A stretch of DNA of 64,000 bases from Hespellia sp. (lineage in GTDB: Bacteria > Bacillota > Clostridia > Lachnospirales > Lachnospiraceae), in NCBI GenBank assembly GCA_028689735.1, contig JAQVCP010000005.1, forward strand, positions 1 to 64,000, given 5' to 3'. Below, in pieces: positions 52,083 to 60,132 of the stretch. Numbering within the stretch: the first letter of the stretch is position 1; each line of letters starts with the position of its first letter. The notes below the pieces were generated by a model. That model searched no databases. It was not told the DNA's origin and saw only the letters and a list, made by a program, of their open reading frames with translations. The position numbers and the translations under genes were made by a program.

Positions 52083-53341
52083 ACGTATATCTGCTCTAAT
52101 GAATCTTTTGTAATATTCTCTGATACAGAAAAATGTTTCTTATCATCAATCATGTAATCCCCTGTATAAGAGAAATAGTCATCTGCCACTAAATCTGTAT
52201 GTTTGTATATAGCTGTTATACGCAAATCGCCATTATCATCCAAATCATTGAAAACCATCTGAATCTTTTGTACATCATCATAGAAATATTCTTCTAAAAG
52301 AGGTACTACTGAATTTCTAATTACATTTGCTATATCATCCAATGTTTTACAACCAATAAACAAAGCGTGTCCAAGCAAATGCTGTGAATCCAGTAAAATC
52401 TCGATTCTAGCATTCAAAGCATTAAACAATTTTATTAAATCAATACCACCAATATTATGCGCATCAATTCCCTGCAAATCCAATTCTTCCTCTATAACTT
52501 TTGCACTTGGCAACATTGGTCTGAATTTAAAACGTCTTCTCAATGCAATATCTATCTGGTCGATGGAACGGTCAGCAGTATTCATTGTTCCGTATACATT
52601 GATATTTGAAGGTACCGAGAAAGGTGTCTTTGAATAAGGCAGAACCACAGACAATGCACCCGTTTCTCCTTCTCTTTTATCAATTTCAATTAAACTTATT
52701 AACTCTCCAAAAATCTCTGATATATTTCCACGGTTTATTTCATCAATAAAAATTGCATAAGGCTTTTCCTTATGTCCAGCAGCCCTATCACACAGAGATT
52801 TGAAAACACCATCCTTTGGCGAATAATCAATACTCTTTGTTGCTGAAATATATTCTGGCCTGATTCCTTCTATAAAGTTTTCATAAGAGTATGATTGATG
52901 AAAAGTAACGAAATCATATCTTTTTGTTACCCCTGCTGTACTCAAAAACTTCTTGAAGAAATCTGCTCTTGCTTGTTGCACTCTGATTAAATCCACATAC
53001 CATTCACCTGGGTTTGTTGTAAAAAATATTCTTGGTTGTTCTCTTGTAACCCCTGGAATAGGTGGCTGTTCAATATTATGCTTATCTAACACAGCAGCGA
53101 CATTAATAGTTACTCCCAATCCTAAACTATCAACCTTGGTCTGAATATCCTTAGTCGGCATCTTACCTTGATTCTGCAAAAGCACCATAGTTATCAAAAT
53201 CCAGTCCTTTGATTCCAATGTGTAGGCACTACGAAGTTGTGCATCATTGATATCATAATCAATGTAATCGTTCATAAGTGACTGTAACAGATAAGTCTTT
53301 CCTGTTCCTGGAGGTCCATAAAAAATAATATTCTCTGCCAT
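52079..53341 (-). CDS. mcrB-like: McrB-like AAA+ GTPase subunit
   Basis: A 420-residue protein. Walker A YGPPGTGKTY is at residues 8-17, so there is no N-terminal DNA-recognition domain. About 110 residues inserted after Walker A include a winged-helix-like part (ITMVLLQNQGKMPTKDIQTK). Then FHQSYSYENFIEGIRP, Walker B FIDEINRGNISEIFGE and MNTADRSIDQIDIALRRRF, all McrB hallmarks. It powers DNA translocation and activates McrC. Recognition is probably supplied by another subunit, such as the LAGLIDADG-like protein. Confidence 0.9.
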   Translation of the reverse strand: MAENIIFYGPPGTGKTYLLQSLMNDYIDYDINDAQLRSAYTLESKDWILITMVLLQNQGKMPTKDIQTKVDSLGLGVTINVAAVLDKHNIEQPPIPGVTREQPRIFFTTNPGEWYVDLIRVQQARADFFKKFLSTAGVTKRYDFVTFHQSYSYENFIEGIRPEYISATKSIDYSPKDGVFKSLCDRAAGHKEKPYAIFIDEINRGNISEIFGELISLIEIDKREGETGALSVVLPYSKTPFSVPSNINVYGTMNTADRSIDQIDIALRRRFKFRPMLPSAKVIEEELDLQGIDAHNIGGIDLIKLFNALNARIEILLDSQHLLGHALFIGCKTLDDIANVIRNSVVPLLEEYFYDDVQKIQMVFNDLDDNGDLRITAIYKHTDLVADDYFSYTGDYMIDDKKHFSVSENITKDSLEQIYV

Positions 53342-53346
53342 GTGTT

Positions 53347-54099
53347 TTATCCTTTCAAATATTTTAATCCTGCTAAAAATGCACTACCACTTGTAATAGT
53401 TGAATGACCATATTTTGCATCATACACCTGCTTAAGTTTACGAACCTTTGCTGGAGAAATATATCCTAAATGCTCCATATAATACTCAACATCTTTAATT
53501 CTCAACTGTGGCTTTCTAGGGTTTCCACCTTCTAAACGGTCTCGAGCAGTATTGTAATTTACATCCAATCCATAATGTATCATAACGTCAGATAGGAAAC
53601 TTCCTATGCTATTATTAGGACAATCTAAAGATAGATATCGAATCACCTGTTTAGCTGCACTAGCATCCGGTGTGCCCCTTCCATCAATTACACCAATAAT
53701 AAATGCTTTCTGAACATCCCGTGAAGAAGAAAAAAGTGCTGTTTTCAAATCTGGTATTTCTGCAAGCAAATCTACTAAACCTGTCGATTCAAAAAATGTG
53801 CTAAATCCCGGAAGTCTATTTTTGCCAGAATCAAGCGAGGTTCCTTTTATATTATCTTTCATTACTGTATAGCCATTGACTTTTGCAGAAATAGTACTTA
53901 CAAAATCAAAATGCTCTGCTGTCTCTGTGGATGTCGAATATGTAGGGTTGTACCTTACTGGTGCTGCCCAATATGTCTTTCCACTACTTATAACTTTCTC
54001 ATCGGCTGCATATATCCCACCAAGGAAGTAAGCAACCTCTTCTGTTAAATATCTAGTACCCGTGTTAATCTTTGCATCATAAACTACATATGTTGGCAT
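53347..54099 (-). CDS. LAGLIDADG-like protein of the restriction operon, 250 aa
   Basis: From ATG at 54099 (AAAGGAC upstream). Two motifs resemble LAGLIDADG helices: VAYFLGGIYAADE (about residue 25) and KAFIIGVIDGRGT (about 130). The spacing of about 105 residues fits a monomeric homing-endonuclease fold with two pseudo-repeats. The acidic residue of the second motif is displaced or replaced (GRG rather than DG), so nuclease activity is doubtful. Placed directly before mcrB with 5 bp between, it is a good candidate for the sequence-recognition subunit (inference); a role like YdiR of BsuMI is possible. Confidence 0.7.
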   Translation of the reverse strand: MPTYVVYDAKINTGTRYLTEEVAYFLGGIYAADEKVISSGKTYWAAPVRYNPTYSTSTETAEHFDFVSTISAKVNGYTVMKDNIKGTSLDSGKNRLPGFSTFFESTGLVDLLAEIPDLKTALFSSSRDVQKAFIIGVIDGRGTPDASAAKQVIRYLSLDCPNNSIGSFLSDVMIHYGLDVNYNTARDRLEGGNPRKPQLRIKDVEYYMEHLGYISPAKVRKLKQVYDAKYGHSTITSGSAFLAGLKYLKG

Positions 54100-54176
54100 A
54101 TTTTTGTCCTTTCTATACCAGCACAAGGCAAGGATACCCTTGCCCGGCTACTGATAGTTTGTCTTATTTTGTCATT

Positions 54177-55238
54177 TTATTTACTCATATCTTCAAGAAT
54201 TGCATCTGCAACTGCTTTTGCAAGTAAAGGTGGTACTGCATTCCCAACCTGTTTCATTTGTGATGTCTTGGTTCCAAAGAAATGAAATGAATCAGGAAAT
54301 GATTGTATTCTAGCGGCTTCTCTCACAGTGATAGCCCTATTCAAATACGGATGTGTAAATTTACCAGATGAAGGCGTATCAAATCGTGTTGTTATCGTAA
54401 CCGAAATATCCTCAGCATCCATTCTTTCCCATGTTCCGCTGTAAATGGATTTTGTTAAATGCTCTGGTGGAAGATACTCTTTTCCTCCTTTTGGAGGAAT
54501 CATTTCCAATCTTTCAAGTGCCACCTTCGAATGTTTCGTAGCAATGTGATTATAAACTTTGTCACTAGCACCTCTCATCATTCTTTGATAATCCGATTCC
54601 GGCTCTTTAATATAATCCGAAATTTCAGCACCTTCCCCCGAATTCAAATAAGCCAAATCACTAATTGCTTCCCAAATGGTTGTCCTTTTTTCTTTTTTCT
54701 TCGGCATTTCAACTTGAGTAACACCACGTTTGCCAATAATAAATGCTCTATGTCTATTCTGCGGCACTCCGTAATCTGCTGCACACAAAACCTGTGCATT
54801 AATCGTATATCCTAATTCTGTAAACATTTTTTCTAATTCCTGCTTAAAAAATCCTTTTTCAGCAGTTAGAAGATTAGGTACATTTTCCATTACAAAGTAC
54901 TCTGGCTGAACTTCTTTTACCACTTCCACAAAATATCTGAAGAGAAAATTTCTTGGGTCGTTAATTGTTTTCCTTTGACCTTTTTGAGAGTAGCCTTGGC
55001 AAGGTGGACCACCCACTACCAATGTGACTTGCCCCTTGAATTTTCCAAAAGTTTCATGAATTGGAAGTTTGGTAATATCATCAACAACCATATTTGCTCC
55101 TATACGGTTTTTTATATAGGCTTCCGCTATTGATGCATCATACTCATTTGCAATTAATGTTTCAAAACCAGCTTGTTCAAATCCTAATGAAAGTCCACCG
55201 ACACCTGCAAATAAGTCAATCATTTTCAATTTATTCAT
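54177..55238 (-). CDS. DNA (cytosine-5) methyltransferase of the restriction operon
   Basis: A 353-residue Dcm-type enzyme: DLFAGVGGLSLGFEQAG, catalytic VGGPPCQGYSQKG, MENVPNLLTA, QNRHRAFIIGKR and TVREAARIQSFPDSF, all intact. It is shorter than the phage packaging-region enzyme at 31957 and distinct from it. It overlaps the upstream methyltransferase gene by 8 bp (ATGAATAA). It presumably protects host and prophage DNA from the McrBC-like nuclease. Confidence 0.93.
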   Translation of the reverse strand: MNKLKMIDLFAGVGGLSLGFEQAGFETLIANEYDASIAEAYIKNRIGANMVVDDITKLPIHETFGKFKGQVTLVVGGPPCQGYSQKGQRKTINDPRNFLFRYFVEVVKEVQPEYFVMENVPNLLTAEKGFFKQELEKMFTELGYTINAQVLCAADYGVPQNRHRAFIIGKRGVTQVEMPKKKEKRTTIWEAISDLAYLNSGEGAEISDYIKEPESDYQRMMRGASDKVYNHIATKHSKVALERLEMIPPKGGKEYLPPEHLTKSIYSGTWERMDAEDISVTITTRFDTPSSGKFTHPYLNRAITVREAARIQSFPDSFHFFGTKTSQMKQVGNAVPPLLAKAVADAILEDMSK

Positions 55239-55965
55239 CTTTAATCACACTATCAAGCCTTTCTTTAGAATTTTGATAATATTCTTTGTCAATTTCTGAA
55301 CCGACAAATTTCCGGTTATGCATCAAAGCTGCAACTCCAGAACTTCCACTTCCTGAGAAAGGGTCAAAAATTACATCATTTTCATTTGTTAATATTGTCA
55401 CAAAATGTTCCAATAATTGTATAGGCTTTTGAGTCGGATGCTTTCCAAATGTTTTTTCACTCCCCGGCGTTACCGAAGTTTCAACAAAATCATGTATCGC
55501 TTTTCCACCATTATTAAATGTACCTGTGTGTGATTTATATGTAAAATAAATCCACGCTTCAGTAGAATTAATGAAATGTAAATTCATGTTTCTTGGCATT
55601 GGATTTCTTTTATGCCAAATCCCTGTGGTCTTATAATAAAATCCATGTTTCTCAGCCAGTTTGATTATTGATTCAACCTTAATAATTGACATAAACATTA
55701 TAACAGAACCTCTAGTTTTAATTACTCTTGCGAGTTCTGAAAACATTTCATCCATGTCTCTTTCCCATTCATCAAACTCCAAGTCATCCCATCCGGCAGC
55801 ACCGAAAAAATTATCACGCATTGCCTTAAGATTAGTTGCTCTATTCTTCATAAATAGTCCTAAGTTATATGGTGGATCCGTCAGAACTAAGTCTATCGAA
55901 TCATCAGCCATCTTTTTCATTGCATCCATACAACTTTCATTATACAGACAGTATTTTTCGTCCAT
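55231..55965 (-). CDS. DNA (adenine-N6 type) methyltransferase of the restriction operon
   Basis: A 244-residue beta-class amino methyltransferase: catalytic LTDPPYNLG at about residue 31 precedes the SAM site DPFSGSGSSG near residue 208. DPPY favours adenine. A second modification enzyme next to an m5C methyltransferase suggests an asymmetric site, with each strand modified by a different enzyme (inference). Confidence 0.9.
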   Translation of the reverse strand: MDEKYCLYNESCMDAMKKMADDSIDLVLTDPPYNLGLFMKNRATNLKAMRDNFFGAAGWDDLEFDEWERDMDEMFSELARVIKTRGSVIMFMSIIKVESIIKLAEKHGFYYKTTGIWHKRNPMPRNMNLHFINSTEAWIYFTYKSHTGTFNNGGKAIHDFVETSVTPGSEKTFGKHPTQKPIQLLEHFVTILTNENDVIFDPFSGSGSSGVAALMHNRKFVGSEIDKEYYQNSKERLDSVIKDE

Positions 55966-55993
55966 TGAGTTCCTCCATCTAAAATGCTCTTAA

Positions 55994-56188
55994 TTAATCT
56001 ATTGCACTTCTACCACTTTTTACCCATGCGTCAAGTTCAGAGCATTTGAATTTCCACTGTTTCCCGATTTTATGAGCAGGTATACCATTTCCCTTTCTTA
56101 TCCAATCACGGACAGTTCCTGGCTTAACACCTAAATAATCGGCAGCTTCATCTATGTTAATCCATTTTTCAACATTTAATGAGTCCAT
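55994..56188 (-). CDS. Excisionase-type HTH protein, 64 aa
   Basis: From ATG at 56188 (GGAGGAACAAAC upstream). MerR/Xis-like winged HTH: NIDEAADYLGVKPGTVRDWI then GIPAHKIGKQWKFKCSELDAW. In restriction operons such proteins often act as a control (C-like) protein. It is the first gene of the operon, and decamer repeats abut the promoter. Confidence 0.85.
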   Translation of the reverse strand: MDSLNVEKWINIDEAADYLGVKPGTVRDWIRKGNGIPAHKIGKQWKFKCSELDAWVKSGRSAID

Positions 56189-56234
56189 GTTTGTTCCTCC
56201 ACGTTTCTCTATAAACAATAATCCCTCGAATAGC

Positions 56235-56300
56235 ATTATACAACAAATCAAGTATATTATCAATCCGTTTGTTACGGTTTGTTATGGTTTGTTATGGTTT
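56235..56300 (-). promoter_or_regulatory. Promoter of the restriction operon with decamer repeats
   Basis: On the minus strand: TTGATA (56263-56258), 17-bp spacer, TATAAT (56240-56235). Directly upstream are three decamers reading GGTTTGTTA on the plus strand with one variable flank (56265-56294), plus a partial fourth. In-phase 10-bp spacing suggests cooperative binding by the HTH protein or a host factor. Confidence 0.8.
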
Positions 56301-56504
56301 TTCAATGTGCATTTCAACATCCTCTTTAACCTTTATTTTAAGGCCTTCAAATAAAAAAAGTGAGAGTTATAAACTACTAGCTCCCACTTTTCAATGCTAT
56401 TTTTTATGCAAGGATTTTAACTTTTTTTTCTTGGCTACTCATAACTTCTTTATTTCAGCTTACTTATGTGATATACTTCATTTATCTATATTCGGAGGTT
56501 TTCT

Positions 56505-56804
56505 ATGCAACTTGAATTAGGATTATTTGATAAGGCTATCTATCTAATAGCTTTACAACTCAATCAGCCTTTCACCATTGATGAGTGGACTTCTGCTGTT
56601 CAAATAGAACACCCAACATGGACACAAAAAAACATTAAGGGGCGTACAAAAGAAATGCTACGTCAGAATATTCTTTCCAAACATTCACAGGGATTTAAAT
56701 GCTACTACTCCTGTTTGGTAAGCCGTGAAGATTTCCTTGCAGCAGAGTTTGTTTCTAACGGTTCATTTGATACACACAATAACCCATTCATATGCGGCAT
56801 GTAA
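56505..56804 (+). CDS. Small winged-helix-like protein, 99 aa
   Basis: The C-terminal half (KNIKGRTKEMLRQNILSKHS, YYSCLVSREDFLAAEF) recalls BlaI/MecI-type winged-helix repressors, although weakly. CGGAGG precedes the ATG. It is convergent with the nuclease gene at 56820 and may regulate it, or form an immunity or toxin-antitoxin pair with it (speculative). Confidence 0.65.
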   Translation: MQLELGLFDKAIYLIALQLNQPFTIDEWTSAVQIEHPTWTQKNIKGRTKEMLRQNILSKHSQGFKCYYSCLVSREDFLAAEFVSNGSFDTHNNPFICGM

Positions 56805-56819
56805 CTTTATGCCGAAATC

Positions 56820-57800
56820 TTATTCCCTTGCATATGAAATATCTCGTGCCTCTGAAATCGTATCAGATGTAAGTAAAGTATCAAGCATCGCCCATACCCT
56901 TCCTGTCGGATACAACTTACCTGTTTTAACTATATGTGCAGGTTTAATCGCAGGTCCCAATTTATAAACAAAGTGGTCCATATCACACTCCACATCTGGC
57001 ATTTCCTCAAATTCCTCATGCAAATTACGAGTTACGATATAATCTTCAATATGATGAATAGACTGTAACTGTCCATAATACCTAAAACCTATGTAGTTTG
57101 GTGGTGTTTTAGGCCATCCTTTTCTTCCTCCCCCGATAGGATGAAAATATCTTCCGCGTTTTTCTACAAAATCTATCCATGTCAACTCACAGTTATCTGG
57201 ATGTCCTGTACCAACTGATACCACATATACCCAATTTGAATCTTTTGACTGCATTGTCATTATTCCTCCTAAGTATTCCATCAATTCTTTCAGTAAGTTC
57301 CGTTGTGCTATACTCGAACCTACTCTTGACTCATTTGCTAAATCATATATACGCGCCCATGACAAATGCAGCACAGGTATTCCATTCACTTCATGAAAAG
57401 GAAGATAGGATTTCGCATACTCTTTACTGCACTCTGACATAGATACAATGGCTTTCTGCTTTGCTCCACTTTGCACAATTGCTTTTCTTTCCGAATAAAG
57501 TGTCAGCTGCTCGGCATAGGGCAATATCCACCCTCTCTTTGCTTCAACTATGATGAAAAATGATTCATCATCAGTAATCTCTAAATCAGTTATTCCTTTG
57601 TCTTTTTCAAATTCCTGATAACCAATTCTTACCATTTCCGGATTAATATCAATATTCAAAACTTCTGCTATTATCTTTTTCATAAATACCGGACATTTGC
57701 ACAAAGCCCATGCAATACTCTTTGTAATATCGTTTTCGAGCGTTCCTATCAACTGAAATACGCTTGTAACTTCACTACCATGCGACATTAATTCACTCAT
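56820..57800 (-). CDS. PD-(D/E)XK nuclease-like protein, 326 aa
   Basis: A nuclease core is suggested by GITDLEITDDESFFIIVEAK (Asp ... Glu-x-Lys, about residues 75-92), followed by EQLTLYSERKAIVQ. The N terminus (ENDITKSIAWALCKCPVFMK) is often seen in uncharacterised phage-defence nucleases. The C-terminal part is unassigned. It is an independent gene between the restriction operon and the right end, and may be a solitary restriction or defence effector. Confidence 0.7.
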   Translation of the reverse strand: MSELMSHGSEVTSVFQLIGTLENDITKSIAWALCKCPVFMKKIIAEVLNIDINPEMVRIGYQEFEKDKGITDLEITDDESFFIIVEAKRGWILPYAEQLTLYSERKAIVQSGAKQKAIVSMSECSKEYAKSYLPFHEVNGIPVLHLSWARIYDLANESRVGSSIAQRNLLKELMEYLGGIMTMQSKDSNWVYVVSVGTGHPDNCELTWIDFVEKRGRYFHPIGGGRKGWPKTPPNYIGFRYYGQLQSIHHIEDYIVTRNLHEEFEEMPDVECDMDHFVYKLGPAIKPAHIVKTGKLYPTGRVWAMLDTLLTSDTISEARDISYARE

Positions 57801-57983
57801 GTGACATCTCCATTCTTTTTTTTACTATTCCAATTATATCACATATATGTCTCTTTTTCTTCTAAATAAATTCTATCATCCTTGTTGTACCAAAAATGGA
57901 TCCAAACAGGCAATCTTGACTTTCTTCATTTTCCATGATATATTTCTATCGAACATTTGTTTGCATCTTCAAAGGAGGTATTT

Positions 57984-58250
57984 ATGGCTGCAATAATCTC
58001 ACACGGTCTACATGACTGTACACATTTAAAGATTGTATCCGTCATTTCATCATTTGACTGTGAAGGAAACATAATGCCCCTCTATGTACGAATCGGTGAA
58101 GAATCACTTAAAATCTATAATGCATACCAATCTGAGTCCACCTTTAATCTTCTCCACTTCAAATGCGAGGTCATGGACTGTGATCGGGTCAAACCAATCA
58201 AGCTGACATACCACATCAACGACCACAAATGGAGTATGCCTGTAAAATAA
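57984..58250 (+). CDS. Hypothetical protein, 88 aa
   Basis: Starts at ATG 57984 (AAAGGAGG upstream). A beta-rich protein (LKIVSVISSFDCEGNIMPLY) with Cys in FDCEG, HDCTH, FKCEVMDCD. Not recognised. It faces the SymE-like gene across a shared terminator. The 180 bp upstream holds no other gene. Confidence 0.7.
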   Translation: MAAIISHGLHDCTHLKIVSVISSFDCEGNIMPLYVRIGEESLKIYNAYQSESTFNLLHFKCEVMDCDRVKPIKLTYHINDHKWSMPVK

Positions 58251-58254
58251 AACT

Positions 58255-58281
58255 GTTCCACAGTCGCAATGACCGTGGAAC
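58255..58281. terminator. Bidirectional terminator
   Basis: GTTCCACAGTC, GCAAT loop, GACCGTGGAAC (11-bp stem, one mismatch), then TTTCCTTTTT on the plus strand. Confidence 0.85.
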
Positions 58282-58289
58282 TTTCCTTT

Positions 58290-58484
58290 TTATTCCGCTG
58301 AAGCAAAAACTTCATCACGCTTGGTTATTATAAGTCTACCGCCTTCGCATTTAACCGTGATGGGTGTCCCCGGAAGAAACTCTAACTCACGCAGCCACTT
58401 CCCCTGTAATCGAATTTCAGGAACAACCTCCTGTTGTGCGTACTTCTCGTATACTTTCAAATCTCTATAATCCTTAAAAGCCAT
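58290..58484 (-). CDS. SymE-like (AbrB/MazE-fold) protein, 64 aa
   Basis: VPEIRLQGKWLRELEFLPGT then ITVKCEGGRLIITKR is the typical SymE toxin-family signature, built on an AbrB-like beta fold. In E. coli SymE is an SOS-induced, RNA-regulated toxin; in Firmicutes elements its role is less clear. AAAGGAG precedes the ATG. It is the last gene before the right attachment site, a place often held by stabilisation modules. Confidence 0.8.
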   Translation of the reverse strand: MAFKDYRDLKVYEKYAQQEVVPEIRLQGKWLRELEFLPGTPITVKCEGGRLIITKRDEVFASAE

Positions 58485-58517
58485 AAAACTCCTTTCGTAC
58501 CTTTTAACCTTTACTTG

Positions 58518-58700
58518 CTATCGTTAATAGGGTATTCACTTTCCCCTTTATTCTTTGCCCCTGTGTTGCGTTATCAGGAATCATACAGGCATAATTCCAC
58601 GTTTGAAAGCCTGAAAACGCCTTATTTTAAGCCACTTTTACACGAACCCTATCGTTGACTTGTATCGGCACTAACGTCCTTTTGTTCATAGCTGCAAACA
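58518..58700. other. Right attachment junction of the prophage
   Basis: Core TTC lies at 58685-58687. ATCGTTGACTTGTATC (58651-58666) is the inverted partner of 145-160. ATCGTTAATAGGGT, further inside (about 58516-58530), repeats part of the arm. To the right is the comM sequence ending Ala-Ala-Met-Asn. No gene is seen between the SymE-like gene and the junction. Confidence 0.8.
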
Positions 58701-59748
58701 ATAGAAAATCTGCTGGAAACCGGTAGGTTCCTCTCGTCCGGATAATCTGTATCTCTCTCTCCTCCAGCGGCTGGCGCAGAACCTCCAGCACTGTCTTTGG
58801 AAATTCTGCCAGCTCGTCCATCATCAGTACCCCACCGTGAGCAAGACTGATTTCTCCAGGCGATGGCACGATTCCGCCTCCGATCAGCGCCGCTTTGGTA
58901 GCCGTGTGGTGAATCTGCCGGAAGGGACGCTGTCTGATTCCCGCCTGTTCTCCCAATAGTCCTGCCACACTGTAAATCTTGGAAATCTCCAGCAGTTCCT
59001 CTTTGGACATCGGCGGAAGAATGGTGGAAATCCGCTTTGCAATCATCGTCTTACTGGCCCCCGGCGTCCCGATCATCAGAATATTATGCTGACCGGATAC
59101 CGCAATTTCTGCCGCTCTCTTTGCTGCATGCTGCCCCTGAATATCCGCAAAATCAGGTATTTCATTCCCACATAGCTGACTGCTTTCGTTTTCCAAACCA
59201 TCACGAATCCGCTGCTTCTGCTCTGCCAGATAAGATTCCTTGTCACTGAGAAAATCAAGGACATCCATCACCTTTCCCACCCCGATAATTTCCATATTAT
59301 CTACCAATTGACCTTCCATTACATTTTCCATCGGTACAAGACAAGCTGTGCACCCTCTGCGTTTTGCTTCCATCACAATCGGCAGAACTCCTGGAACCTT
59401 CAGCACCTCACCGTTGAGTCCAAGTTCTCCCACTGTCATGATGTTTTCCAGTTTTCCCTCCTCCAGATACGAAAATGTCTCCAGCAAGGCCAGCGCGATT
59501 GGCAGATCAAAAGATGACCCTCTCTTTTTCACGGTGGCCGGTGCCAGATTGATAATGATTTTCTTCGGTGGAACCGAAAAGCCAGAATTAATAAGTGCAG
59601 TCTTCACCCGCTCGCCGGCTTCCTTCACCTCCCCCGAGAGATACCCCACCATATGAAACATCGGCAGACCATTACTGACATCTGCCTCCACATGCACCAA
59701 CTCTACATTCATCCCGTCAAGTGCCGCAGATAATACTGTACTAAACAA
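58627..59748 (-). pseudogene. comM: comM (YifB family ATPase), N-terminal part fused to prophage codons
   Basis: Starts at TTG 59748 (AAAGGAGT upstream), giving the family start LFSTVLSAALDGMNVELVHV. The Mg-chelatase-like domain, Walker A IGTPGASKT and Walker B LMMDELAEF are present. The host part stops at FAAMN; the next 19 codons (KRTLVPIQVND ...) come from the prophage before a stop. The truncated product lacks the sensor and C-terminal domain and is probably inactive as a branch-migration helicase. Confidence 0.95.
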
Positions 59749-60132
59749 TAAACAACACTCCTTTCCTGATATCTGATTGATATCTTGTCCGCTGACATTT
59801 TTACAGTTCACATCGCCACGCCGTCTGCTGAGTAAATAAGCCACCCGCCAATGTGTTCCTATGTCATTCTCACAAATTGGAATTCTCTGACTGATCCGCC
59901 AGAATCTTTGATACTCTGATACAATTTCAGGAAAAAGAATCTCCTGAGAAATGTGTAATTACTATAGCACACCATCCATCGATATGCAATTCTTTTTCAA
60001 AAGAATTCATCAGAGAGTTTTGCATATTTTCCGATTACTGTGTTCCATGCCATGCGCTTGCCACACTGGAATGGAGAAGATTCGGTTTTGGGAAAAGCAC
60101 AAAATTCACTGTTGCCACATAGACTATATCAA

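Larger units (their letters stand above)
125..58687. mobile_element. Complete siphovirus-type prophage inserted in comM
   Basis: The interval carries a full set of tailed-phage genes (terminases, portal, protease, capsid, tail, tape measure, holin, endolysin, primase, polymerase) plus serine recombinases. Both ends abut in-frame halves of comM on the minus strand. The only sequence shared exactly at the two junctions is TTC on the plus strand (125-127 and 58685-58687), giving an element of about 58,560 bp. No relaxase, type IV secretion or conjugative coupling gene is seen, so a prophage rather than a conjugative element is inferred. All expected structural modules look open, so the phage may be functional, although this cannot be proven from sequence. 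Confidence 0.93.

Noticed and set aside
125-58687. Integrative conjugative element
   Set aside because: No relaxase, coupling ATPase or VirB4/TraE-like gene was seen; the structural phage genes are complete.
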